Below the pieces are notes generated by a model. It saw only the letters and a list, made by a program, of their open reading frames with translations. It was not told where the DNA came from and did no database searches. Of a stretch of DNA of 48,296 nucleotides, positions 16,440 to 24,401 are shown piece by piece; the first letter of the stretch is position 1; each line of letters opens with the position of its first letter. Source of the DNA: CAZJRQ01 sp964548535 (GTDB lineage Bacteria > Bacillota > Clostridia > Oscillospirales > Ruminococcaceae); contig CAZJRQ010000018.1 of NCBI GenBank assembly GCA_964548535.1, forward strand, positions 1 to 48,296, read 5' to 3'. Both the position numbers and the translations under genes were made by a program.

Positions 16440-18542
16440 TTATGATATATTATAATATAGATTAAAAAACACACCTTTAAGTCCACTATATTCTATTCCA
16501 TTTTGTTCTTTTAAATCTTCTATATCTGAATCAACCATACTTAATACAGTATATCCTGTGTAAATATTTTCTTCTATAAATAATGGTTCTAAAAATTCTA
16601 TACCTGTTAAATCATAATCACAAGAATTAATTAAAATAGCAATTTGAGTTTTTTTGTATTTTTCACCCTTTAAATCATCAGAAACTTTTGTTGTTTTGTA
16701 AACCTTTGCATTATCTAAAATTTCTTGATATATTTCTACAGATTCATGTGCTTTTTGAGCCTTTTCGGGTGTACCTGTTTCTTCCATAGCTTGTGCAAAA
16801 GACTCTAAAGTGTCTAATAAGTTATAATCATTAATGAAACTTGAAACTTCATCTTCATCAACTAATCCAAGAGATACAAGTTCTTCATTATTATTATATA
16901 TATAATCTAGTATTTCTCTTGCTGACATATCTGACTCATATATTTCTGAATAAACATCATATCCTGGAAAATTGCTAAATGAACTATAATCATCTGTATA
17001 TGTAAATACATTTTTTTCTGATTCAAAAAATGTATATTTTAACAAGTTTGATGCAGTATTATTTATAAGTCCATTTTCGATATCAGTTTTTTTAATGAAT
17101 TTGTCTCTAGAAGTAGAGGTGTTTATTCCAACTGCACTAAGTAATTCATATGTGTCAAATTTATACATATCGTTTTCGTAATAGACAGTAATATCTTGTA
17201 ATACAACGCCTCTATACATGTTATCTGAATTTTGTACAGCTACAGTATAATCGAATTCGTCAAGATTTTGTTTTTCAATATATCTATAATCTGCTGGCTT
17301 TGAAGCATATCCTAATAAATAAAGGGTGTTCCAATTATCATAAGTAGTTATTCTATTATCGGTATTAATTACATAATCAAAATTTGCCATATCCATAATC
17401 ACATCTATTATCTCAGGGCTTTTTAAATTTTGACCTGTACGATATTTACGATCATTTAAAGTATGCTCTAAAATATAGTCCCAATCTCTTTCTATAAACT
17501 TGTCTAAATATTCAATTAAAGCTACATACTGAGGATCTAGCTTAGATAAATCAACATCTTTCATTTCCTCTTTTTTAGAAGTATATTGTAATTTTTCATC
17601 ATTAACAATCTCACTTGAAGTTTTAGTATTATCATCGTCAGATTTATCGTTAGTTGTAACCTTTGGCTTATCATTTGTTTGTACAGCGTTATCTTTATTA
17701 TTATTTAAAATTACTGCTGCTGTAATTCCTCCTATTACTGCTAGCGACAGCACCCCTGCTATCACTTTTGTTTTTATTGTATTTAACATAGCTTTTCCCC
17801 CTGTTTGCGCGGTTTTTGCCGCTGTATCCGTCATTGTTTGCGTGTGTGTATCCTGCGGTATGTCGGACGGTGCAGAATTTAGTGTTAGATTTGGAAGTTT
17901 AATTTTAGGTGCATAATACTTCTTTGATTCCATATCTAACAGCTTGGTTAGGAATGGTATGCCCATAATTCCGTGCAATTTATCGTTATTTTTATCCTCA
18001 TAATCAAGCACAGCCTTTCTGATTTTATCTCTTGCCATTGAAAGACGGTTGGTGACTGTTCCTGTATTGCACTCCATCATTTCTGAAATTTCTGACACGC
18101 TTAGTTGGTCAAAATAAAACATAATTACTGTTTGACGCTGAACGTCGCTTAGTATGGTATCAATAATATTAATGATGATTTTTCTTTTTTCTTCACTGTC
18201 AACATAGTCATCAGGCAGCATTTGCTCATCTGTTATTTCTTCGACGCCGTTTTGAAATTCTTCGTCAATTGATAATTCAGTAGTTTTCTTGAAATAATCT
18301 TTTGACTTATTAACAGCAATTCTTATTACCCACTGCGGAAATTTTTCAGCATTGCTTAGCGTATTAAGCTTTTGTGATGCAGTTAAATAAGTATCTTGTA
18401 AAATATCCTTTGCTATATCTTCGTTTTTTACAAGCTTTAGACTACTAAACCATACTTTTTGAGAGGTTAAATCATACAGTTCTTTGAACGCTGAATTGTC
18501 ACCATTTTTGGCTCTCTCGACAAGATTTGAATAATTATTCAT
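16440..18542 (-). CDS. Membrane-tethered ECF sigma factor with extracytoplasmic sensor-like domain
   Basis: This 700-residue protein combines an RNA polymerase sigma factor with a membrane sensor. Sigma region 2 spans about residues 19-85 (AFKELYDLTSQKVWF, EDIAKDILQDTY). Region 4 spans about 130-180 (LSVSEISEMMECNTGTVTNR). A linker follows, then one membrane segment at about 260-279 (VIAGVLSLAVIGGITAAVIL). An exported region of about 420 residues starts with a disordered Asn/Asp/Lys stretch. The ATG at 18542 has AGGAG 11 bases upstream; TTG 18566 lacks one. It leads an operon with two lipoproteins. I infer that it is released or unmasked by an envelope signal; the exported domain is unrecognised. 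Confidence 0.85.
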   Translation of the reverse strand: MNNYSNLVERAKNGDNSAFKELYDLTSQKVWFSSLKLVKNEDIAKDILQDTYLTASQKLNTLSNAEKFPQWVIRIAVNKSKDYFKKTTELSIDEEFQNGVEEITDEQMLPDDYVDSEEKRKIIINIIDTILSDVQRQTVIMFYFDQLSVSEISEMMECNTGTVTNRLSMARDKIRKAVLDYEDKNNDKLHGIMGIPFLTKLLDMESKKYYAPKIKLPNLTLNSAPSDIPQDTHTQTMTDTAAKTAQTGGKAMLNTIKTKVIAGVLSLAVIGGITAAVILNNNKDNAVQTNDKPKVTTNDKSDDDNTKTSSEIVNDEKLQYTSKKEEMKDVDLSKLDPQYVALIEYLDKFIERDWDYILEHTLNDRKYRTGQNLKSPEIIDVIMDMANFDYVINTDNRITTYDNWNTLYLLGYASKPADYRYIEKQNLDEFDYTVAVQNSDNMYRGVVLQDITVYYENDMYKFDTYELLSAVGINTSTSRDKFIKKTDIENGLINNTASNLLKYTFFESEKNVFTYTDDYSSFSNFPGYDVYSEIYESDMSAREILDYIYNNNEELVSLGLVDEDEVSSFINDYNLLDTLESFAQAMEETGTPEKAQKAHESVEIYQEILDNAKVYKTTKVSDDLKGEKYKKTQIAILINSCDYDLTGIEFLEPLFIEENIYTGYTVLSMVDSDIEDLKEQNGIEYSGLKGVFFNLYYNIS

Positions 18543-18590
18543 AATTCTAAATACTCCTTTTTGCAAAAAGTTTTTTTGTCCGACACTTAT

Positions 18591-18618
18591 ATGACGAAGG
18601 AAAAATTAGTTTTGTTAG
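18591..18618 (-). promoter_or_regulatory. Candidate ECF-type promoter of the sigma-factor operon
   Basis: The minus strand reads CTAACAAAAC (18609-18618) and then CGTCAT (18591-18596). The hexamers TAACAA and CGTCAT are 15 bases apart. An AAC-containing -35 with a CGTC -10 is the usual ECF promoter form. It lies about 50 bases before the sigma start, suggesting autoregulation. I saw no equally good sigma-A promoter nearby. Confidence 0.6.
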
Positions 18619-18650
18619 ATTTTTTTAAAAAAAATATTTTATTTTATAAA

Positions 18651-18682
18651 AAAAGACATCTGTTTTTATAAGATGTCTTTTT
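18651..18682. terminator. Intrinsic terminator after the zinc-ribbon gene
   Basis: An 11-bp stem pairs AAAAGACATCT (18651-18661) with AGATGTCTTTT (18671-18681), with a 9-nt loop. On the minus strand the stem is followed by a long T-run. It separates the zinc-ribbon gene from the sigma-factor operon. Confidence 0.9.
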
Positions 18683-18696
18683 GAATTGTTAAATTA

Positions 18697-19955
18697 TCAA
18701 TTAATATTGTTATATGCTGTTGTAATCTCTGTAGTTTTTGTGTTTTGCACTTCAAAAGACTTTACGTTTTTATTTGGGAAAAGTACAAAGACATCAATTA
18801 GTATTACAGCAATTATTACAACTAATAATATGATTGGAATAAGCATTTTTGATTTCTTTTTTGCTGGTGCTGTGTTCTGATTTTGATATTGATTTTGCAT
18901 ATTTTGATTGAAGTTATTATTTGGATTCTGCTGATTTTGCATATTTGGATTGAAGTTATTNNNNNNNNNNNNNNNNNNNNNNNNNNNNNNNNNNNNNNNN
19001 NNNNNNNNNNNNNNNNNNNNNNNNNNNNNNNNNNNNNNNNNNNNNNNNNNNNNNNNNNNNGATTGAAGTTATTATTTGGATTCTGCTGATTTTGCATATT
19101 TGGATTGAAGTTATTGTTTGGATTTTGCTGATTTTGCATATTTGGATTGAAGTTATTATTTGGGTTCTGCTGATTTTGCATATTTGGATTGAAGTTGTTA
19201 TTTGGGTTTTGCTGATTTTGCATATTTGGATTGAAGTTATTATTTAGGTTCTGCTGATTTTGCATATTTGAATTGAAACTATTATTTAGATTCTGATTAG
19301 TGTTTACTTGCGTATATTGATTTGGTGTTGGGATATTGTTGTTTTGATAATTTTGCTGTGGTGAATTATATGTATTTTGCATATTATTTGAGTTGTTTAC
19401 ATATGGATTTTCTGCTTGATTTGATACTGGATTTGGAAAAGGTGTTTGTTGCTGTTCTGGGTTTTCATATATTCCGCCTGCCATTACTGGCTGTGGAATT
19501 TGTGAATTATTATTCATTTGATTTGACATTGGCTGATTGTTAGGTTGATAGTTTTGATTTTGCTGAGATTGCTCATCTTGCTCTGGTGATATATTTGGCT
19601 GACTTTGCATTATTTCACCATTTCCGTCAAGGGTTGGCGTTTCTATTGAATCAAAGCTTGGATCGTTTTTATGATTGGATTTTGCTTTAGTATCACTAAA
19701 AAGATCGTCGGTAATATCTGGTGGTGTTAACTCATCCATAATTGCTTTTACTTCTTTTTTTTCTTGCTCCGGCTTTATTGTTTGATATCCGCAGACACTG
19801 CATGAGCTTGAATCAGGTTTTAGCTTACTTCCGCAATTTGCACACATTCCTTTTGGTGTTGTTTTGGTTGGTGCAATTATATTTGTTCCGCATGACCCGC
19901 AGAACTTTGAGTTATCAGGTAGTTTATATCCACAATTTTGGCAGATTATTGGCAT
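18697..19955 (-). CDS. Zinc-ribbon, Asn/Gln-rich repeat, single-pass membrane protein (assembly gap inside)
   Basis: The N-terminus has two zinc ribbons with Cys pairs at C5/C8 with C19/C22 and C38/C41 with C52/C55. An acidic linker leads to a long Asn/Gln/Pro-rich region containing tandem 14-residue units, NPNMQNQQNPNNNF. After the gap the C-terminal part continues with the same repeat, then KKKSKMLIPIILLVVIIAVI (a membrane helix) and about 25 exported residues. The stretch of 100 N at 18961-19060 puts the two parts in different frames, but repeat phase shows this is an artefact of the placeholder length. It has an AAGGGA site before its ATG. Function is unknown; double zinc ribbons often bind protein or nucleic acid. 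Confidence 0.8.
18901..19290 (-). repeat. 42-bp coding tandem repeat with assembly gap
   Basis: Right of the gap about six 42-bp units run from 19061 to about 19290; left of it one degenerate and one partial unit remain. Each encodes 14 Asn/Gln-rich residues. Units differ by a few bases, mostly at third codon positions. The gap at 18961-19060 is the standard 100-N placeholder, as expected where a minisatellite defeats short-read assembly. Confidence 0.95.
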
Positions 19956-19976
19956 TTAATCAGTCCCTTTCTTATG

Positions 19977-20504
19977 TTAATTTTTAATTTTTTCTTCTTT
20001 AAAATCAAAGCTATCTATAATATTTCCATACACTAACCATCCATTATCGGTATTTATGACAACAATATTTCTATCATCAATATAATTTTTATTGTTTTTT
20101 ATTGTTGTAAATTCTACTGATACATTATATGCTTTTAAAATGTCAATTCTGTATTTATATTTGTCTTTATATTCATTTTGAAGTTTTTTAATCTCTTTAT
20201 CGCTAAGCTCGTTCGAAGATATTAAATTTGAATTGATTGCTGTTTGTGTATTTTCGCCCTTTTGCGGAATTAATACTTCTGTTAGCCTTGAATTATATTC
20301 ATCGCTTTCTTTATAGGTTTTAATTGCTGACGGTGTAAAGCAATTTAGATATGAATCAGTATCATCTATTTTAATCGCTCTTACCATTGTTGATATCGGT
20401 TGTTCATGATTTAGCACCGATTTTTCTTGTTTTTTTTGACATCCTGCAAATAAAAAAGCTGTTATGATTAATATTATTACAGGAAAAATTTTAAAATATT
20501 TCAT
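19977..20504 (-). CDS. Small lipoprotein of unknown function
   Basis: From the ATG at 20502-20504 this is a 175-residue lipoprotein with an N-terminal hydrophobic signal and the lipobox LFAGC. The mature part is charged, contains a central helical segment (SNELSDKEIKKLQNEYKDKY), and ends in a likely beta-rich region (NIVVINTDNGWLVYGNII). That pattern recalls small NTF2-like or DUF-type lipoproteins, but I cannot name the family. A GTG nine bases upstream is an alternative start. It ends 21 bases before the zinc-ribbon gene, so the two are probably co-transcribed. An intrinsic terminator sits in its own leader. Confidence 0.7.
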   Translation of the reverse strand: MKYFKIFPVIILIITAFLFAGCQKKQEKSVLNHEQPISTMVRAIKIDDTDSYLNCFTPSAIKTYKESDEYNSRLTEVLIPQKGENTQTAINSNLISSNELSDKEIKKLQNEYKDKYKYRIDILKAYNVSVEFTTIKNNKNYIDDRNIVVINTDNGWLVYGNIIDSFDFKEEKIKN

Positions 20505-20520
20505 AATTACCACTTTATTC

Positions 20521-20548
20521 TAAAAAGGACGGACTTTATTGTCCATCC
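20521..20548 (-). terminator. Intrinsic terminator in the leader of the small lipoprotein gene (attenuator candidate)
   Basis: On the minus strand GGATGGAC (20541-20548) pairs with GTCCGTCC (20527-20534) around a 6-nt loop, followed by TTTTTA. The start codon is only 17 bases downstream. Since the promoter lies upstream of it, transcription must pass this terminator to express the gene. Confidence 0.75.
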
Positions 20549-20620
20549 AATTTCTTTAATATTTTATTTATATAAATGTTCTTTATTATATATTATTTTT
20601 GGTTTTATTTCTACATTATA

Positions 20621-20649
20621 ATTCTAAACTAAAAATGTACATTTGTCAA
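20621..20649 (-). promoter_or_regulatory. Sigma-A promoter of the lipoprotein/zinc-ribbon operon
   Basis: The minus strand reads TTGACA (20644-20649), a 17-base spacer, then TAGAAT (20621-20626). The predicted RNA has a leader of about 110 bases that includes the terminator at 20521-20548. This promoter, the attenuator and the alr terminator account for most of the 20514-20823 gap. Confidence 0.75.
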
Positions 20650-20683
20650 TAGAATTTAGTGAATTTATGCATAAAAAATTAAT

Positions 20684-20739
20684 AAAGCGACAAATAGTGT
20701 ATTAATTAGCAGTCACTATAATATACTATTTATCGCTTT
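20684..20739 (-). terminator. Long imperfect palindrome, probable alr terminator
   Basis: Two 21-base arms (20684-20704 and 20719-20739) are complementary except at two positions, with a 14-nt loop. On the minus strand the stem is followed by ATTAATTTTTTAT, so it can end alr transcription. The stem is longer and more AT-rich than other terminators in this window. Confidence 0.6.
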
Positions 20740-20823
20740 ATATTGGTTTATCTGATATATATCAAGTGTTTTTACATTACAATTTGTAATAAACAAATTA
20801 AAAATATATCTGATTAGTATACA

Positions 20824-21987
20824 TTATTTATACACATAAATTTGATTATTTTTATTAAAAATAACTCTTGGAACTCTTGATGAAATTCCGCAGACGATTT
20901 CATATCCTATTGTTCCAATTAAATCTGCTATATCATCGGCTGTTATTGTTTCTTTTTCATCTGTTCCTATTAGAGTTACAATATCGCCAGTTTTTATATT
21001 TTCAATATCGCTTACATCGCACATAAACTGGTCCATACAGACCCTGCCTATGATTTTTGCTCTTTTGCCATGAATTAGAACTTCGCCTTTATTTGATAAA
21101 AGTCTTGGATATCCATCTGCATATCCGCAGGTTACTGTTGCTATTTTTGTTGGATTTTGCGTTTTATATGTTCTGCCATAGCTTACGTCTATGTCTTTTT
21201 CAACAATTTTTACTTGGGAGACTACTGATTTTAAATCCATTACTGGTGATAAATCAAATGGCACAGATTTTTGTGAATTTGGTTTTAATCCATATAGCAT
21301 TATACCTAGCCTTGCAAGTGAGCTTTGATTATTTTTATGATATACTCCGCCAGCTGAATTTAGGCAATGGTATTGTTTTAATTTTATACCTTGATTTTCG
21401 ATTGTTTTTTTAACTTCAAAGAATTTTTCAGTTTGAGCAGACGTATATTCTATATCCTCCTCATTATCGCTATCGGCTGATGCATAGTGAGTGAAAACTC
21501 CTTCGGCGTCGATATTTTTTATGTTTGATATTTTTATAAACTCGTCAGTTATTTGTTCTAATTTTCCTCTTAAACCTATTCTTGTCATGCCTGTATCGAT
21601 TGCAACATGACATCTTATAGTTTTGTTTTGGGGCAGATTTTCAGACAAATCTTGTGCATAGGAATATTCTGTTACTGCTTGAATTATATTATTATTAGAC
21701 AATATTTCTGCCTCTTGCGGCGGAGTATATCCAAGTATTAATATTTCGCCTTTTATACCCATTTTTCGAAGTTTTACTGCCTCTTCAATATTTGAAACCG
21801 CAAACCATTTTATTTTTAAATCGTTCTCTAAATGCGGACAGACTGCTTGGTCGCTATGCCCATAACATGAGGCTTTTACTACACATAGAAGTTCATTTTT
21901 ATTTGATATATTTTTCTTATAATTTTCTATATTTTTATCTAGGCGGTCTAAATGCACTTCTGCCCAGGTTCTTTTTAGATAATTCAT
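20824..21987 (-). CDS. alr: Alanine racemase
   Basis: Alr is a PLP enzyme that interconverts L- and D-alanine for peptidoglycan. The 387-residue protein has the PLP lysine in LCVVKASCYGHS (Lys38), the barrel motif HVAIDTGMTRIGLRG, the catalytic tyrosine motif VSYGRTY, and the C-terminal GYADGYPRLLSNKG and GRVCMDQFMCDVS. The ATG at 21987 has AAAGGA 10 bases upstream. It is monocistronic and lies on the lagging strand. A close relative with serine-racemase activity cannot be excluded. Confidence 0.95.
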   Translation of the reverse strand: MNYLKRTWAEVHLDRLDKNIENYKKNISNKNELLCVVKASCYGHSDQAVCPHLENDLKIKWFAVSNIEEAVKLRKMGIKGEILILGYTPPQEAEILSNNNIIQAVTEYSYAQDLSENLPQNKTIRCHVAIDTGMTRIGLRGKLEQITDEFIKISNIKNIDAEGVFTHYASADSDNEEDIEYTSAQTEKFFEVKKTIENQGIKLKQYHCLNSAGGVYHKNNQSSLARLGIMLYGLKPNSQKSVPFDLSPVMDLKSVVSQVKIVEKDIDVSYGRTYKTQNPTKIATVTCGYADGYPRLLSNKGEVLIHGKRAKIIGRVCMDQFMCDVSDIENIKTGDIVTLIGTDEKETITADDIADLIGTIGYEIVCGISSRVPRVIFNKNNQIYVYK

Positions 21988-22043
21988 TTATTGTTGTCCT
22001 TTCGTGAGTTTAATCAAATATTTTGTTTTTTTGAAATAAGCTA

Positions 22044-22072
22044 TTGAAAAATGTAAATTGCTGTGATATAAT
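22044..22072 (+). promoter_or_regulatory. Sigma-A promoter of the SLOG-family gene
   Basis: TTGAAA (22044-22049), a 17-base spacer and TATAAT (22067-22072) point toward 22110. The predicted leader is only about 20-30 bases. Confidence 0.8.
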
Positions 22073-22109
22073 TAAAAGTGATTAAGTTTTGAAATGAGTG
22101 TGTCATTTT

Positions 22110-22685
22110 ATGATGGATATTTATGATATTGACAAAGATACTACCTGTTGTTTTACTGGTCATCGTAATAGAGATTTGCCGTTTTTGGGAGATCGTGATA
22201 AGCTTGGTATGAAATATCTTGTCAGTAACATTCAACTGCATATTGAAAATGCTGTTAAAGATGGTTATACTACTTTTATTTCAGGTATGGCTGAAGGTAT
22301 TGATCTTATTTGTGCTGAAATTGTACATAATCTTATTACTCGCAAGGGGGCTGAGTTAAATCTTATTTGTGCCTTGCCTTATGATGGTCAGGGATCAAAA
22401 GAATTATCTTCACCGCTTGACAGATATATTTACAGCATGATTTTAGAAAGCTGTTCTAAGGTTTTTTATGTTTCTAAAAACCGCAGCCGTGATTGCTATC
22501 GTTTAAGAAATCAATTTATGATTGATAATAGTTCTAGGCTTATTGGTGTTTATAAATATAAGCTTAGAGGTTCAGGCACGCTGCAGACAATTAACATGGC
22601 TAAGGCGGCTGGAATTGATTATCATATTATTGATCTTGATAAAAATCCTACTTTTTATTTAGAATCACACAAGCAAAAAATTTAA
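22110..22685 (+). CDS. SLOG-family nucleotide-binding protein (YpsA/DUF1273-like)
   Basis: This protein of about 191 residues has the motifs CCFTGHRNRDLPF near the N-terminus and FISGMAEGIDLICAE in the middle. These mark the Rossmann-like SLOG fold of DUF1273/YpsA. SLOG proteins are proposed to bind nucleotide-derived ligands; YpsA affects division in B. subtilis. The start is uncertain: ATG 22110 (or 22113) is preceded by a weak GAGTG, while GTG 22098 would add four residues. It has its own promoter, and no terminator was seen before the next gene. Confidence 0.8.
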   Translation: MMDIYDIDKDTTCCFTGHRNRDLPFLGDRDKLGMKYLVSNIQLHIENAVKDGYTTFISGMAEGIDLICAEIVHNLITRKGAELNLICALPYDGQGSKELSSPLDRYIYSMILESCSKVFYVSKNRSRDCYRLRNQFMIDNSSRLIGVYKYKLRGSGTLQTINMAKAAGIDYHIIDLDKNPTFYLESHKQKI

Positions 22686-22784
22686 ACTAGTATATTTTAT
22701 ATTTTACACCAATTTATTAAAATGTTCAAGTGCTTTTGCTGATATATTCTTGTTTTTTAAGATTTTAAAGGAGCGTTAATAAAA

Positions 22785-23717
22785 ATGTCTAATGTTACTA
22801 AGAAGAAAAAAAAGTCGCAAATTCCTGTTGCTTTGGTTTATTTTATGACACTTATTTTATTCCTTGTTGTATTTGCTTTTGCTGCAAAGTTATTAATGGA
22901 TAAAATTGATAATAGTAATAGTGAGCCTGATCAACCTGTTGTTTATATTGAATCTTACAATACTTTATATGCTAGAGTCAACAGCAAGGGTGTTCTTTCA
23001 GATTTATGTGTTATTCGAGTTGCTACTGAAAAAGAGAAAATCTTGGTTACACCAATTTCTGCTTTTACTATCAGCAGTACTGATAATACATCAAATTTGC
23101 GCGAGGTATATGAAAATGGCGGTACCAAAGGTTTACAGAGTGCTGTAAATAAAACTTTTGATATTAATACAGATTTTTACATGACTGTTAGTAATGATGC
23201 TTTTGAGAGCTTTGCTGATTTTATGGGAGGTATTGTTTATACTCCTGAAGAAGAGCTTTACAGTCTTTCTCAAGAGAATGATAATAATGATATTATTTAT
23301 CCAGAAGGACAGACTGCATCTATTGACGGCAAACAAATTAGACTTATTTGTCAGACTCCTGTTTTTAAAGAGGGTAGAAATGGTAATATGAAATTCTTGG
23401 GCGAGGCTATGTATCAGCTTATAAACAATGGTTTTCAGCAGTCAAGTTTTACTAAAAATAATTTGGATAATATTTTTAATATCCTGACTGAAAACTCAGA
23501 TACTAATATTACTAAAAATGACTTTAAGATTCACAAATCTTATTTTAATACTATGCTTTCTAAGCAGCTGACTCCTGCTATTCAGTTTGTTCCTGAGGGT
23601 ACTTGGACTGATGATAAGTTCGTTGTTTCTGATGATTTTAAGAAAACACTTGCTACTGCTTATTATAATACTGAGCCTGACGCTTTACAAAATGACTCAG
23701 AGGAAAGTTCTGATTAA
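22785..23717 (+). CDS. Degenerate LytR-CpsA-Psr (LCP)-like membrane protein
   Basis: A 310-residue protein with a Lys-rich N-terminus, one membrane anchor (about 15-38) and an exported domain. The stretches NGGTKGLQSAVNKTFDI, DFYMTVSNDAFESFADFMGG and IDGKQIRLICQTP follow the LCP pattern. LCP enzymes move glycopolymers onto peptidoglycan and need conserved Asp and Arg residues. Here the segment that normally reads like SIPRDT is VTPISAFTIS, so the usual catalytic arginine is missing. It may be a catalytically dead LCP relative with a structural or regulatory role. It starts at ATG after AAAGGAG. Confidence 0.65.
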   Translation: MSNVTKKKKKSQIPVALVYFMTLILFLVVFAFAAKLLMDKIDNSNSEPDQPVVYIESYNTLYARVNSKGVLSDLCVIRVATEKEKILVTPISAFTISSTDNTSNLREVYENGGTKGLQSAVNKTFDINTDFYMTVSNDAFESFADFMGGIVYTPEEELYSLSQENDNNDIIYPEGQTASIDGKQIRLICQTPVFKEGRNGNMKFLGEAMYQLINNGFQQSSFTKNNLDNIFNILTENSDTNITKNDFKIHKSYFNTMLSKQLTPAIQFVPEGTWTDDKFVVSDDFKKTLATAYYNTEPDALQNDSEESSD

Positions 23718-23774
23718 ATGCTACATATTTAGTTTTATTTTCACTATTATTTTTAATGATTGGGGCGATTTTTT

Positions 23775-24161
23775 ATGAAGCTTATGATTTTAATTTTAAA
23801 CAGGGTTGAGGCACTGGATTATCTTCTTGAAGGCTTATCGGCTGCGGGGATTGGCGGAGCTACTATTATTGAATCGTCTGGATTGGCCATGACTTTATCT
23901 CGGCTTGACAGCTCACTTGTTAGTTCTTCAATTAGGTCGTTCTTTTCATCTAGCGATGATGAGGACAATCGAACTATTTTATCGGTAATTAAAGATGACC
24001 AGCTTGAAATTGCTAGAAAGGTTATTTATAATACCGTTGGTGATTTATCACTGCCGAACACGGGAATTCTTTTTACCGTTCCTGTTGATTTTGCTGAGGG
24101 AATTAGTAAAAGCAGAAAAATTCAGCCGTTTGAGGTTGGAAATGATGAAAAAAACGAGTAA
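23775..24161 (+). CDS. PII-like small regulatory protein
   Basis: This 128-residue protein begins MKLMILILNRVEALDYLLEG and continues with a GIGGATIIESSG loop, resembling the ferredoxin-like fold of the PII superfamily (first strand, helix, second strand). A segment near TVGDLSLPNTGILFTVPVDF fits the last strands. It lacks the classical T-loop uridylylation motif. It is probably a PII-like sensor, ligand unknown. ATG 23775 has GGGGCG upstream; the longer reading from 23760 lacks a site. It precedes the rimP-nusA promoter. Confidence 0.5.
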   Translation: MKLMILILNRVEALDYLLEGLSAAGIGGATIIESSGLAMTLSRLDSSLVSSSIRSFFSSSDDEDNRTILSVIKDDQLEIARKVIYNTVGDLSLPNTGILFTVPVDFAEGISKSRKIQPFEVGNDEKNE

Positions 24162-24227
24162 TTGATAATTGTTTATATAAACTTAATTATTCGTTCATTT
24201 ATAATCTTATAAAAAGTCTTTCTGCTA

Positions 24228-24256
24228 TTGCAATAGTTTATAATCTGTGGTATAAT
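24228..24256 (+). promoter_or_regulatory. Sigma-A promoter of the rimP-nusA-infB operon
   Basis: TTGCAA (24228-24233), a 17-base spacer and TATAAT (24251-24256) lie about 150 bases before rimP. The predicted start is near 24263. Confidence 0.8.
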
Positions 24257-24275
24257 ACTTGTAATACTTTAAATG

Positions 24276-24310
24276 AAAGGCTGGAATTTGACTTCCAGTC
24301 TTTTGATTTT
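24276..24310 (+). terminator. Leader terminator ahead of rimP-nusA (attenuator candidate)
   Basis: AAAGGCTGGAA (24276-24286) pairs with TTCCAGTCTTT (24293-24303) around a 6-nt loop with one G-U pair, followed by TTTTGATTTT. It sits within about 50 bases of the predicted start of the operon transcript. A NusA-responsive terminator in this leader is known in B. subtilis, so autoregulation is likely. Confidence 0.7.
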
Positions 24311-24401
24311 GTATGGGGCTTTTATCGTATTTTGCGGATTTTTAGGCTTATTATGATAGAGGTTCTATGATTTGAGTTATGGGACGGAGTGTGATATTTT
24401 A

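Noticed and set aside
18697..19089. Two separate short genes or a frameshifted pseudogene around the N-run
   Set aside because: The frame change is explained by the 100-N placeholder; the repeat phase predicts an in-frame join.
18901..19290. CRISPR-like array
   Set aside because: The 42-bp units are contiguous with no spacers, and they encode an Asn/Gln-rich protein repeat.
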